NCBI RefSeq assembly: GCF_003788635.1
Contig: NZ_AYKH01000023.1
Span: 1 to 64,000, forward strand
Length of the DNA: 64,000 bases
DNA from: Salinisphaera orenii subsp. orenii MK-B5
GTDB lineage: Bacteria; Pseudomonadota; Gammaproteobacteria; Nevskiales; Salinisphaeraceae
Direction: 5' to 3'
Shown here: positions 50,764 to 60,343 of the stretch, piece by piece
Numbering within the stretch: the first letter of the stretch is position 1
Layout: each line of letters opens with the position of its first letter
Position numbers and translations under genes: made by a program
The notes under the pieces: generated by a model
Seen by the model: only the letters and a program-made list of their open reading frames with translations
The model's database searches: none
Told to the model about the DNA's origin: nothing

Positions 50764-51138
50764 CGATCATTCGTCCGACTCAAGTCCCTGTATGGGCGAC
50801 CGTGCGTTGCGACATCGCCTGAAGCCAATGGCTGATCCGCGCGAATCTATCGACCCGGAATCGGAAACCGGGGAGGAGCGTGGTTGCGACCGTACGTTCA
50901 AAGCCGGTCGGCCCCTCGTTCTGCCGTCTTGCGGCGGTTCAGCGCCTGGGGGAATGTCGCTGCCCGGCACGATGGGCCGATTAGAGACACGGTGCGAGCG
51001 GGTCGTCTCAAGAGGGAACGCTTTCAGTGACGCGGGTGCCCTGAACTACGGCCACTTGGTCTGATCGCCAGCACCTGACGTCAGGTTTCCCGATCGCAGC
51101 CGATAACGCCGCTCGTGGGTTAGAGAGCGGGTTCGACT
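50741..51138. other. Intergenic region between imuA and the hypothetical membrane gene
   Basis: Apart from the imuA promoter at its left edge, this stretch of about 400 bases shows no recognisable gene, repeat or terminator. It should contain the promoter for the gene at 51139, but I see no strong consensus. Confidence 0.5.
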
Positions 51139-51567
51139 GTGCAACATCCGATCAGCTACTGGCGCATGTTCATCGCCGTGACGGCCGGCGTTGTCGTCGG
51201 CAACATTATTCTCACCATCTTATGGGGTGTCGTCGGCACCATGGCCGTCGGCGCATTCGTCAATGCGTTGGACTTCGATTTCGGTGGAACCCCCGGCTCG
51301 TCGGTCACGAGCGGCCGCGAGTATCGCCAGCAGCGCCAGGAAGAACGCAATCAATCGCCTGGTATCCCGCAATCAGCCGCGCGGCCGTCGATCGAGCAAT
51401 CGCTACGCGATCAACGCCAGAACACCCCGACGGGCCGAAAGCTCTACGTTCAGTGCCGCACCTGGCGCATTCAGTACAACAGCTCGCCAAGCGATGCGCG
51501 CCGGGCCGGCCGCGATCGAGCGTGCAACGCGTATCGCGCCTATATCGAGTCCGGCCGGGCTCCGTGA
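51139..51567 (+). CDS. Hypothetical single-pass membrane protein
   Basis: 142 residues. One hydrophobic segment (about 10-42, FIAVTAGVVVGNIILTILWGVVGTMAVGAF in outline) is followed by a polar, Gln/Arg/Ser-rich tail (about 55-100) and a C-terminal part with two cysteines (VQCRTWR and RACNAYR) that could pair. The Cys-containing end looks folded and outside the membrane. GTG at 51139; ATG 51166 is the alternative. No family recognised. It stands alone between SOS and cobalamin genes. Confidence 0.65.
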   Translation: MQHPISYWRMFIAVTAGVVVGNIILTILWGVVGTMAVGAFVNALDFDFGGTPGSSVTSGREYRQQRQEERNQSPGIPQSAARPSIEQSLRDQRQNTPTGRKLYVQCRTWRIQYNSSPSDARRAGRDRACNAYRAYIESGRAP

Positions 51568-52328
51568 TGGCTCATGACAGACGCCCGTAGGGCGCTAGGT
51601 CAAAAGCAGACGGGTAACCACCGATCGGTAATTCGCGATTCGACAGACCCGGCGAATCGCCGACCAAGTCGCGTGAGCCTTGAGACCCCAGGCGCAGGTC
51701 AACTCAGGAGGCTGCCATTTCGTCGTTGTATGGCTGAATCATGTGGCATACAGCGATCGAGAGGATTAAAACCAATAAATACGCATAATGTATATTATGT
51801 TAAATATTGTGTCGGGCTGAGCAGATGTGAAGCACATCGCTGGTTCTTCGGCTGCCACTCCATTATTGCGACGCGCATTCATGTGAAGGTCATCACTTCT
51901 GGTATCCGCGTAGCAACGGCGCGTTTCGACGCCCACACTCAGGGCATCGGCCACGACCTCTTCGCTCTAGCTCGAACGAGCAAGCCTGTTGTCCAGTCAG
52001 GCCTGACGCTCGTTGATGTTATCGATTGCGTCACCGCGTGCGTGTCCGCGAGCGCATCGTGAAGACGCACTCCGATGGTTATCGCGTCGAATCACTGGGT
52101 GTTATCGGGCGCGACGAGCCCGCCGTCTGTGATGTCGAGGTTGAACAGCGAACGGGAGTTCGCGAACGGCGGCGAGTCTGCGACCAAGTCAGGCGCTTGC
52201 CGCTGACATGGACCGGATGACGTGGTCCGATGCGGTTGCTCAACACCCTGTTGGTCTGAGCTGGCCTGACGATCGGATGCGGACAATGTCTCTCCGCGTG
52301 GCCGGCAGCGCCTGTTCTCGTGGCGCAC
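51568..52328. other. Long intergenic region with an AT-rich patch
   Basis: About 760 bases before the cobN stop. From 51765 to 51830 the sequence is strikingly AT-rich for this genome and contains a perfect short inverted repeat. Open frames across the region (for example 51574-52062) have no recognisable protein features. No tRNA or mobile-element end was found. Confidence 0.5.
51784..51799. repeat. Inverted repeat CATAAT-gtat-ATTATG
   Basis: Six-base perfect arms with a four-base loop, in the middle of the AT-rich patch. It could be a protein-binding site or part of a promoter. No gene is clearly served by it. Confidence 0.35.
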
Positions 52329-55300
52329 CTATTCGAGCGGTTGTTCGTAGCCTTCCTCGAGTTCCAGAATCGCGTTCTCGATGTGTTCGCGATAGGCGCC
52401 GGGTTCGTGCCAGAGGCCGCGCTGCATGGCTTCGAGCATGCGTTCGGACATGTTGCGCAGCGCATCCGGATTGTGGGCTTCCACGAACGCCCGGTTGTCC
52501 TCGTCGAGGATCAGCGCGTCCGAAACGGCGGCATACTGGTAGTCGGCGACCACCTGCGTGGTGGCGTCGTAGGCGAACAGGTAGTCGACCGTGGCGGCCA
52601 TCTCGAAGGCGCCCTTGTAGCCGTGGCGCTGCATGGCGCCGATCCATTTCGGGTTGGTCACCCGGGTCCGGATCACGCGGTTGATCTCCTCGGTGAGCGT
52701 GCGGATGCGCGGCGCGCCCGGGTTGCTGTGGTCGCCGTGGTAGACGGTCGGCATACGGCCACTGCGGCGGCTGCGGGCGGCGTTGGCCATGCCGCCCTGG
52801 AACTGGTAATAGTCCGCGGAATCGAGGATGTCGTGCTCGCGGTTGTCCTGGTTCTGGATGACCGCCTCGAGCCCTTCGAGGCGGTCGTTGAACGCCTCGA
52901 AGGCCGCCTCGCCGTATTCGCGTTCGCCGTAGGCGTAGCCGCCGCGCTCGACGTAGGCGTCGGCCAGATCGTCGCCGTCACTCCAGTCGCCGGCGTCGAT
53001 CCGCTCGCTCAGGCCTGAGCCGTAGGTGCCGGGCTGCGAGCCGAACACCCGGAAGCTGGCCTGGCGCATGGCGCTGTCGTGGTCGTGGCCCTGCGCCAGA
53101 AGTTCGGCCACCCGCTGCTCGACGTTGGCCCGGATGGTGTTGCCCTCGCCCGGGTCCTCGAACGTGGCCAGCCGGCGGACCGCGGCATCGAACAGCCGGA
53201 TGATGCCGGCGAAGGCATCGCGAAAGAAGCCTGAGACGCGCAGGGTGACGTCCACCCGCGGCCGGCCGAGCTGAAAGGCGGGCACGATCTCGAAGTCCAC
53301 CAGACGATTGGAGCCCGGGGCCCAGACCGGCTTGATGCCCATCAGCGCGAACGCCTGAGCGATGTCGTCGCCGCCGGTGCGCATCGTGGCCGTGCCCCAG
53401 ACCGACAGCCCGATCCGGCGCGGATAGTCGCCCTGCTCCTGCAGATGCCGCGTGATCAGCGCCTCCGCTGATGTCCGACCCAACTCCCAGGCCGTCGTTG
53501 TCGGAATCGCGCGGCTGTCGACGGTGTAGAAGTTGCGGCCGGTGGGCAGCGTGTCCAGGCGTCCGCGGGTGGGCGCCCCGCTCGGCCCCGGCGGGACGAA
53601 ACGCCCGTTCAGCCCGCCGAGTGTGTGCGCGATCTCGTCGGCGACGCCGCGCGTGAGCGCCGGCAGCAGCGTGTCGCGGACATAGTCCAGCAGCGCCGCG
53701 GTCTGCGTGAGGCCCCGCACGGCCGTCATATCGCCGTCGATCACCGCCCGGGCGACGAGATCGACCGCCAGCTGCTCGAGGCGTTCGCGGGTGTGATGAT
53801 CCGTGCGCCAGCCCTGCGACGACAGCGAGGCGAGGATCGCCGGCTTCGGCCCGGCCCAGGCCTGGCCGTCCACCCGGAGCGGGTCGAAGTCGCCAAGCTC
53901 CAGATCGGCCGCGAGGGCGTGCAGCAGACCGCGGTCAGTCGCGCCCTCCCCGCGCGGCATGCGGGTCAGCGAGACCAGAGTCTCGGCCAGCTGCGCCCGA
54001 TCCGGCAGCCGGCCGAGGCAATGCAGGCCGCCCCTGATCTGGGCTTCCTTGAGATCGCAGATATAGGTGTCGAGCCGGGCCAGGATCGCCTCGTCGTCGC
54101 TCGGGTCCTCGGCGATCTCGTCGGCGACGTGGCTGCGCCGGGCGATCTCCAGAATGCGATCGCGCAGATAGGTCTCGCGCCGGCGATCCAGGCCCGCGGC
54201 CTCGAAGTATTCGTCGACCAGGCCTTCCAGCTCGGCCAGCGCGCCGTGGCTTTCCGCGCGCACGATCGGCGGCGTCATGTGGTCGATGATCACGGCCTGG
54301 CTGCGGCGCTTGGCCTGGGCGCCCTCGCCCGGATCGTTGACGATGAACGGATAGAGTTGCGGCATCGGGCCGAGGGCGATGTCCGGCCAGCAGTGTCGTG
54401 ACAGCGCCACGCTCTTGCCCGGCAGCCACTCGAGGTTGCCGTGCTTGCCGACGTGGATCACGGCATCCACCGCATAGACTTCGCGCAGCCAGGCGTAGAA
54501 GGCCAGATAGCCGTGGGGCGGCACCAGATCGGGGTCGTGGTAGTTGGCGGCCAGGTCGATCCCGAAGCCGCGCGCCGGCTGCGGCCCGACGAACACGTTG
54601 CCGAAGCGCAGCCCGGCGATCTGCAGACGCCCGTCCTGATGTTTCGGATCCGCCCGCGGTTCGCCCCAGCGCTCGAGGACCGCGGCCTGACTGGCGGCCG
54701 GCAGGGTCGCGAACCAGTCCTCGTAGACGGCGATGTCCAGACTCTGGTGACTCGGCTTGAACTCGTTGCGCGCGGCATCGTTGGAGACCGCCGCCCGCAG
54801 GTGCTCCATCAGCGCGGTCGGATCGTCGGGCAGCGCGCCGGTGTCGTAGCCGTCCGCGCGCAGCGCGGCCAGCAGCTCCAGCGTCGAGGCCGGCGTGTCC
54901 AGCCCCACGCCGTTGCCGATGCGCCCGTCGGTGCCGGGGTTGTTGGCGAGGATCAGGGCGATGCGCTTGTCGGCGTTCGGCCGCGTCTGCAGACGGGCCC
55001 AACGTCGGGCGAGATCGGCCACGAAAGCGGCACGTTCGGGCATCAGCTCGTGGCGAACGACATCGATCTCGCAGCGTCGGCTACGGTACGCCAGGGTCTT
55101 GAAGGCCACCGCGCGGGTGACGATGCGGCCGTCGAGCTCGGGCAGCACCACGTACATTGCCAGATCGCGCGACCGCAGGCCCGCGTTCTGCTCTGTCCAA
55201 TCCGCTTCGGTGGTGCTGGCCGGGATCAGCTGCAGGACCGGGATGTCGCGGGCGAAGGTGGCGCGACCGGTGCCGGGGTCAGAGGCCGTGGCCGCGTTGG

Positions 55301-56132
55301 TCGCCGCCCGCAGCGCGAAGCCGGTGGTGTTGAGCACGACCGCGGCGTCGGCCGCCTCGATGAACTCGTCGATCGCGGCCAGACAGGCGGGCTCCTTGAG
55401 CGAGGCGACGGCCACCGGCAGCGGGTTCAGCCCCCGGGCCATGAGCACCTCATACAGGGCCTCGAACACCGCGGTGTTGCCGTTCTGCAGATGACTGCGA
55501 TAGAGCACGACGACGGCTACCGGCCGGTCGTGGCCCGCCGGCCAGCGGGCACGCCAGTCCGCGAGCGTGGCCGGCAGCCGCTGGGGATGATGGATCAGTG
55601 CCCGCGCCAGCACTGTCGGCTCGCGCCAGTCGAAGTCCCGGTCGAGACAGGTGGCGGCGACGAAGCGCATCAGCGCCTCGGCGTTGTCCGCCCCGCCCTC
55701 GCGGGTGTAGCGCCACACGCGGTGGGCGGTGTCGTAGTCGACCGTCGAAAGCGCGAAGACCTCGTCGTCGTGGTAGTCCTCGCCGGGAACCACGATCAGC
55801 TGGCGGTCGGAAGCCGCAGTGGCCCAGTCGGTCAACTGCTCGACCCCGTACGGCCAGTAGGCGCGGCCGCCGATCAGCGATACGACCACCACCCGGGCCC
55901 GGTCCAGCGTGCGGTCGCGATACAGATCCAGCGCCGCGGGCTTGGACAGATTGCGCCAGTTCGCCAGACGCAGGCTCGGAAATTCCGCCGGCAGCCGTTC
56001 GGCGGCCTGGGCCAGCATCGCCAGCACGCCGTCGGCCGCGCTCAGGATCACCATGTCGGCCGGCGACTGGTCGAGGTCGATGATGCCCTCGCCGTCGGCG
56101 AAGCCGCCCGGTTGTGCCGCCAGTAGATGCAT
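52329..56132 (-). CDS. cobN: Cobaltochelatase large subunit CobN
   Basis: Inserts Co2+ into hydrogenobyrinic acid a,c-diamide with ATP-dependent helper subunits. 1267 residues of the CobN/BchH/ChlH family, with the signature HVGKHGNLEWLPGKSVAL (about 555-572), the LYPFIVNDPGEGAQAKRR block after it, and GGRAYWPYGVEQL near the N-terminus. ATG at 56132. It is the last gene of the riboswitch-led minus arm; its chelatase partner here is the fused ChlID protein at 58643-60343, not CobS/CobT. Confidence 0.96.
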   Translation of the reverse strand: MHLLAAQPGGFADGEGIIDLDQSPADMVILSAADGVLAMLAQAAERLPAEFPSLRLANWRNLSKPAALDLYRDRTLDRARVVVVSLIGGRAYWPYGVEQLTDWATAASDRQLIVVPGEDYHDDEVFALSTVDYDTAHRVWRYTREGGADNAEALMRFVAATCLDRDFDWREPTVLARALIHHPQRLPATLADWRARWPAGHDRPVAVVVLYRSHLQNGNTAVFEALYEVLMARGLNPLPVAVASLKEPACLAAIDEFIEAADAAVVLNTTGFALRAATNAATASDPGTGRATFARDIPVLQLIPASTTEADWTEQNAGLRSRDLAMYVVLPELDGRIVTRAVAFKTLAYRSRRCEIDVVRHELMPERAAFVADLARRWARLQTRPNADKRIALILANNPGTDGRIGNGVGLDTPASTLELLAALRADGYDTGALPDDPTALMEHLRAAVSNDAARNEFKPSHQSLDIAVYEDWFATLPAASQAAVLERWGEPRADPKHQDGRLQIAGLRFGNVFVGPQPARGFGIDLAANYHDPDLVPPHGYLAFYAWLREVYAVDAVIHVGKHGNLEWLPGKSVALSRHCWPDIALGPMPQLYPFIVNDPGEGAQAKRRSQAVIIDHMTPPIVRAESHGALAELEGLVDEYFEAAGLDRRRETYLRDRILEIARRSHVADEIAEDPSDDEAILARLDTYICDLKEAQIRGGLHCLGRLPDRAQLAETLVSLTRMPRGEGATDRGLLHALAADLELGDFDPLRVDGQAWAGPKPAILASLSSQGWRTDHHTRERLEQLAVDLVARAVIDGDMTAVRGLTQTAALLDYVRDTLLPALTRGVADEIAHTLGGLNGRFVPPGPSGAPTRGRLDTLPTGRNFYTVDSRAIPTTTAWELGRTSAEALITRHLQEQGDYPRRIGLSVWGTATMRTGGDDIAQAFALMGIKPVWAPGSNRLVDFEIVPAFQLGRPRVDVTLRVSGFFRDAFAGIIRLFDAAVRRLATFEDPGEGNTIRANVEQRVAELLAQGHDHDSAMRQASFRVFGSQPGTYGSGLSERIDAGDWSDGDDLADAYVERGGYAYGEREYGEAAFEAFNDRLEGLEAVIQNQDNREHDILDSADYYQFQGGMANAARSRRSGRMPTVYHGDHSNPGAPRIRTLTEEINRVIRTRVTNPKWIGAMQRHGYKGAFEMAATVDYLFAYDATTQVVADYQYAAVSDALILDEDNRAFVEAHNPDALRNMSERMLEAMQRGLWHEPGAYREHIENAILELEEGYEQPLE

Positions 56133-56175
56133 GTCGCTCTCGGGCCGGTACGCGCGTCGAACGCGCGGCGCCGTG

Positions 56176-57258
56176 TCAGTCGGCGTCGGCGGTGGCCACC
56201 TCGGCCTCGCCCAGCACCGCGCGGATGCGGTCCCGGTCAAGATCGTGGCCGATGAACACCAGCCGCGTCTCGCGGCGCTCCTCGGCCGCCCACAGGCGAT
56301 CGAAGTAATGGGCGACGCGCTCGCCCACCGCCTGGACGACCTGGCGCATCGGCTTGTCGCCTACCGCCGCGAAGCCCTTGGCGCGGTAGATCGTCTGTTC
56401 CGCGATGAGCTGCTGCATGCCCGCTAGCAGGCGCTCGCTGTCGACCGGCCCGAGTGCGATCACGGTCGAATCGAAGTGGTCATGGGCGTGCTCGTGCGCC
56501 TCGCCGGCGGCGTGGTGGGCGTCGTGGTGGGTCTGGAGCGCCTCGATGCGATCCTCGGTCGCCGAGTCCAGCCCCGTCAGCAACTCCGGATCGGCGGCGC
56601 CGTTGTCCACGAACAGCGTCTTCACCCGCGCCGGCAGCCGCGACCGCAGCCACTCGTCGACCGCGTCGCGATCGGCCGCGCTCAGCCGGTCGGCCTTGCT
56701 CACGATCGCCAGATCCGCGGCGGCGAGCTGATCGTCGAGCAGTTCCTCCAGCGTGGGGTCGTGATCCAGGGCATCGTCGGCGAGCCGGGCGGCGTCCACG
56801 CGCTCCGGCTCGTGCGCCCAGGTGCCGGCCGCGATCGCCGGGCCGTCGAGCACGGCGATGACCGAGTCGACCGTGCAGTGCTGCTTGATCTCGGGCCAGT
56901 TGAAGGCCTGGACCAGCGGCTTGGGCAGCGCCAGACCGGAGGTTTCGATGACGATGTGGTCGATCGTATCGCGCTTTTCGATGAGCTTTTTCATCACCGG
57001 CACGAACTCCTCCTCGACCGTGCAGCAGATGCAGCCGTTGGCGAGTTCGAAGATGCCGTCTTCGCCCTCACCCTCGTCGTCACAGGCCAGCGGACAGCCG
57101 CGCAGCAGCTCGGCGTCGATATCCATTTCGCCGAACTCGTTGACGATCACGGCGATGCGCTTGTCCTGCGCGTTGCGGATCAGGTTCGACAGCAGCGTGG
57201 TCTTGCCGCTGCCGAGAAAACCGGTGACGACCGTGGCGTGGATCTTGTCGAGTTGCAT
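56176..57258 (-). CDS. cobW: CobW GTPase metallochaperone
   Basis: G3E-family GTPase that delivers a metal ion, Co2+ for cobalamin synthesis in this context. GFLGSGKTT P-loop (about 13-21), metal-binding CICC motif (about 75-78), SKAD guanine-specificity motif (about 190-193), and a His-rich stretch (HHDAHHAAGEAHEHAHDH, about 245-262) before the C-terminal domain. 360 residues. Lies 43 bases before cobN and 29 bases after cobB, in one transcript. Confidence 0.95.
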   Translation of the reverse strand: MQLDKIHATVVTGFLGSGKTTLLSNLIRNAQDKRIAVIVNEFGEMDIDAELLRGCPLACDDEGEGEDGIFELANGCICCTVEEEFVPVMKKLIEKRDTIDHIVIETSGLALPKPLVQAFNWPEIKQHCTVDSVIAVLDGPAIAAGTWAHEPERVDAARLADDALDHDPTLEELLDDQLAAADLAIVSKADRLSAADRDAVDEWLRSRLPARVKTLFVDNGAADPELLTGLDSATEDRIEALQTHHDAHHAAGEAHEHAHDHFDSTVIALGPVDSERLLAGMQQLIAEQTIYRAKGFAAVGDKPMRQVVQAVGERVAHYFDRLWAAEERRETRLVFIGHDLDRDRIRAVLGEAEVATADAD

Positions 57259-57287
57259 GATCGGACTCCGAAGCGTCGGTTGGAGAA

Positions 57288-58646
57288 TCAGGAGACGGCG
57301 GTCGTGGCGGTCTGCGCGCCGGCGGTCGATGACCGCGCGGCGCCGCCGACCAGGGCCGCCGTGGCCGCCGGATTCGAGGCGAAGAACAGATGCAGATAGG
57401 TCGCGGTGAGGCCGCGATCGCGCACGATCGCTTCACCGGGCGCGGGATGCCGCGGCCGACGCCCGTGCGCGATCGGCACCGCGCCGTCGTCAGTGGCCGA
57501 ACGATGGTGGGCGTGACCGCGGATCTCGCCCTCGGGCAGTGGCGCGGTCTGCATGCCCTGGCAGCCGCCCTTCGCGCGCATGCGCCCGGCGCCGGGAATC
57601 AGACCGACCATCCGATGCGTCGGCCCGTCCAGCTCGGTGAGGCTGTCCTGCAGATAAAGCATGCCGCCGCATTCGGCGAGCATCGGCCGGCCCGAGCGAT
57701 GAAACGCCTGCAGCGCGGCGTGCATCGCGGTGTTGGCGGCCAGATCGGCCGCGTGCAGCTCGGGATAGCCCCCGGGCAGCCAGAGCGCGTCCACGTCCGG
57801 CAGCGCGGTGTCGTCAAGTGGCGAGAAATACCGCAGTTCCGCACCCATGCTTTCCAGTAGCCGCTCGTTGGCGGCATAGGCGAAGCTGAATGCGGCGTCC
57901 CGGGCGACGCCGATGCGGTGGCCCGCGAGCCACGGCCCGGGCACGGCCGCCGGCTTTCGGGTGAAAGCGACCGGAAGCGGAGCGTCCGGCAGCGATGTTC
58001 TTTCGATGCGCTCGGCCGCGGCGTCGAGGGCCGCCTCCAGAGACGCCCCCTGCTCCTGCGCCTGGACCAGGCCGAGATGCCGATGCGGCAGGGCCACCGC
58101 CTCGTCCCGGGCCAGGCAGGCCAGCAGCGGCAGGTCCGCGGGCAGCGCCTCGGCGATCAGGTCGGCATGGCGCGCGCTGCCGACACCGTTGGCCACCAGG
58201 CCGGCGACCGCCAGTTCCTCGCGGGCGTGCTGCAGTCCGGCGGCCACGGCGGCCGCGGTCTGGGCCATGCCCCGGCAGTCCAGCACCAGAGCCACGGGCA
58301 GACCGAATTCGGCGGCGAAGTCCGCGCTTGACGGCTGGCCGTCGTGAAGGCCCATGGTGCCCTCGACCAGAATAAGATCGGCCGCTCCCGCGGCCTCGAA
58401 CAGGCGCTGGCCGCAGTAGTCGGCGCCGGCCATCCACAGATCGAGTGGCTCGACCGCACTCCCGGCTGCCGCGGCCAGAATCTGAGGATCGAGATAATCC
58501 GGCCCCGCCTTGAATACCGCCACGCGCCGGCCGCCACGGCGGGCGGCACGTGCCAGCGCGGCCGTCACCGTGGTCTTGCCCTGCCCCGAGGCGGCCGCGC
58601 CGATAAGCAGCGCCGGACAGGCGCGTGTCTCGGTTTCGCGGCTCAT
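57288..58646 (-). CDS. cobB: Hydrogenobyrinic/cobyrinic acid a,c-diamide synthase CobB
   Basis: Glutamine-dependent amidation of the a and c carboxylates of the corrin ring. N-terminal P-loop synthetase domain (SGQGKTTVTAALARAARR, about 20-37; FKAGPDYLDPQIL) and C-terminal class I glutaminase with catalytic Cys in LAECGGMLYLQDSL (about 328-341) and His in TATYLHLFFASNP. 452 residues. ATG at 58646 overlaps the chlID stop by 4 bases (ATGA). Not the sirtuin also called CobB, which is the gene at 17019-17789 here. Confidence 0.94.
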   Translation of the reverse strand: MSRETETRACPALLIGAAASGQGKTTVTAALARAARRGGRRVAVFKAGPDYLDPQILAAAAGSAVEPLDLWMAGADYCGQRLFEAAGAADLILVEGTMGLHDGQPSSADFAAEFGLPVALVLDCRGMAQTAAAVAAGLQHAREELAVAGLVANGVGSARHADLIAEALPADLPLLACLARDEAVALPHRHLGLVQAQEQGASLEAALDAAAERIERTSLPDAPLPVAFTRKPAAVPGPWLAGHRIGVARDAAFSFAYAANERLLESMGAELRYFSPLDDTALPDVDALWLPGGYPELHAADLAANTAMHAALQAFHRSGRPMLAECGGMLYLQDSLTELDGPTHRMVGLIPGAGRMRAKGGCQGMQTAPLPEGEIRGHAHHRSATDDGAVPIAHGRRPRHPAPGEAIVRDRGLTATYLHLFFASNPAATAALVGGAARSSTAGAQTATTAVS

Positions 58647-60343
58647 GACGATACCGCCAGTGCCCGGGGGCTGGCGATGTAACCGCCGCCGAGTCGATTC
58701 GCCAGTCGGCGGGCGCGGCCGAGCGGCACGCGGGCGCGCTCGGTGTCGACCACGGCCAGCGCGCCGGGCCAGCACAGCTCCGGGATGTCGTCGCGACAGC
58801 GGCCGTCGGTGAACAGCAGCGTGCGCGTGCGCAGCCCGGGTTCCCGGCGTACCAGCCGTCGCAGCCGCTCTTCGGCGATGCGCAGCGCGGCGCGCAGCGG
58901 CGTGCCGCCGCCGGCGGGCCAGTCGGCGAGCGCGCGCTCGCACTGTTTCGGCGCCCTTTTAGGGGCGATCAGCCAGTCGATCCGGTCGCCGCCGAAGGCC
59001 AGTATCGCCAGCCGTTCGCGGGCGCGCCAGGCGTGCCGGGCGATGCCGGCGACCGCCGACCGGGCCTCGTCCTGGGCCGCCTGCCCCAGGGTCGAGGCCG
59101 AGGTGTCGAGGAGAATGCAGTTCAGTGTGGCCGGCCGGGTGCTGGCCGGACGGTGCACGAGCCGGCGCGGACGCCGATGCGCGGTGCGCGCCGCATCGCC
59201 CAGGGTGCGGAACCAGTCGACGCGCCGCCCGGCCGGGCCTGCGAGCGACGCGCCGCCGCGCGGGTCGCGTCCGGGCCCCGCGCCTCGCCCGGCGACGGCG
59301 GTCTGCGCGGCTCGACCGACCGGGTCGGCGTTCGGCAGTGCCGCGGGATCGGTCGTGACGGCGCGCTGCGGCGCGATTCGTCGGGGCGGCAGTCCGCCCC
59401 AGGTATCGCCCTGGCCGCTATCGGCCCGCTCGCTCGACCCCTCGGCCCCGCCCTGCCCGCCGGCGGCGCCACCGGAGCCCTCGCTGTCGTCGACGTTCCG
59501 CCGATGACAGAGCACGAACTCGGCGACCGCTTCGACGTCTTCCGCGGTCACGTGCTCGCGTGCCTGCCAGGCGGCGTGGGCGACGGCGGCCTGGCGCCAG
59601 TGGATGTCCGCGCGAACGCCCTCGACACCCGCGGCCAGGCAGCGCTCGGCGATCGCGTTCTTGATCTCGTCGTTACAGTCGATCTGCGGGAGCCGGGCGC
59701 GGGCGGCCTCGAGGCGTTCGGCGAGCGCGGCCTGGGCCGGGGCGTGCTCGGCGGCGAAGTCCTCGGGGTCGCGCGTGTAGGCCAGTCGCTGATCCACGAT
59801 CCGACGACGCGTTTCGGCGTCGTAATCGGTATCGAGCACCACGCACAGCCCGAACCGGTCCGCGAACTGGGGCCGCAGGTCGCCCTCGTCCGGATTCATC
59901 GTGCCCATGAGCACGAATTCCGCGGCGTGCTCGTGGCTGATGCCGTCGCGCTCGATGCGATTGACCCCGGAGGCGGCCACGTCCAGCAGTACGTCCACCA
60001 GCGCATCGGCGAGCAGATTGACTTCGTCGATGTACAGATAGCCGCCATGGGCGCGGCCGATGACGCCGGGCTGGTGGGCGACTTCGCCGGTGCCCAGCGC
60101 GCGTTCCAGATCGAGCGTGCCGACGACCTGTTCTTCGGTCGCCCCCAGCGGCAGCGTCACGAAACGACCGTCGGCCCGCCGATCGATCGCGGCCAGCGCC
60201 CGGGCCAGCGTCGATTTAGCCGAGCCGCGCGGGCCGGAGATGAGCACCCCGGCCAGGCCCGGCTCGATCGCGGCAAGCAGCAGCGCGGTCTTCAGCCGCT
60301 CTTGGCCGACGACCGCCGCGAAGGGGAAATCAGCCCGCGGCAT
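58643..60343 (-). CDS. Fused ChlI-ChlD-type AAA+/VWA chelatase subunit
   Basis: Motor subunit for metal insertion with CobN. The N-terminal AAA+ ATPase (about 10-340) has Walker A GPRGSAKST (about 37-45) and Walker B GYLYIDEVNLL (about 100-110). A Gly/Ser/Pro-rich linker (about 285-370) leads to a VWA domain with the MIDAS residues DTSAS and FTDGR. The fusion of I- and D-type subunits replaces CobS and CobT in Pseudomonas-like pathways. 566 residues; it overlaps cbtA by 14 bases. Confidence 0.92.
   Translation of the reverse strand: MPRADFPFAAVVGQERLKTALLLAAIEPGLAGVLISGPRGSAKSTLARALAAIDRRADGRFVTLPLGATEEQVVGTLDLERALGTGEVAHQPGVIGRAHGGYLYIDEVNLLADALVDVLLDVAASGVNRIERDGISHEHAAEFVLMGTMNPDEGDLRPQFADRFGLCVVLDTDYDAETRRRIVDQRLAYTRDPEDFAAEHAPAQAALAERLEAARARLPQIDCNDEIKNAIAERCLAAGVEGVRADIHWRQAAVAHAAWQAREHVTAEDVEAVAEFVLCHRRNVDDSEGSGGAAGGQGGAEGSSERADSGQGDTWGGLPPRRIAPQRAVTTDPAALPNADPVGRAAQTAVAGRGAGPGRDPRGGASLAGPAGRRVDWFRTLGDAARTAHRRPRRLVHRPASTRPATLNCILLDTSASTLGQAAQDEARSAVAGIARHAWRARERLAILAFGGDRIDWLIAPKRAPKQCERALADWPAGGGTPLRAALRIAEERLRRLVRREPGLRTRTLLFTDGRCRDDIPELCWPGALAVVDTERARVPLGRARRLANRLGGGYIASPRALAVSS

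Noticed and set aside
50767-50970. 67-codon minus-strand frame upstream of imuA
   Set aside because: No ribosome-binding site or recognisable protein. The LexA-box promoter for imuA is placed between this frame and imuA, which argues against an operon.
51574-52062. 162-codon plus-strand frame after the hypothetical membrane gene
   Set aside because: Composition changes along the frame, it crosses the AT-rich palindrome, and no Shine-Dalgarno or domain is present.
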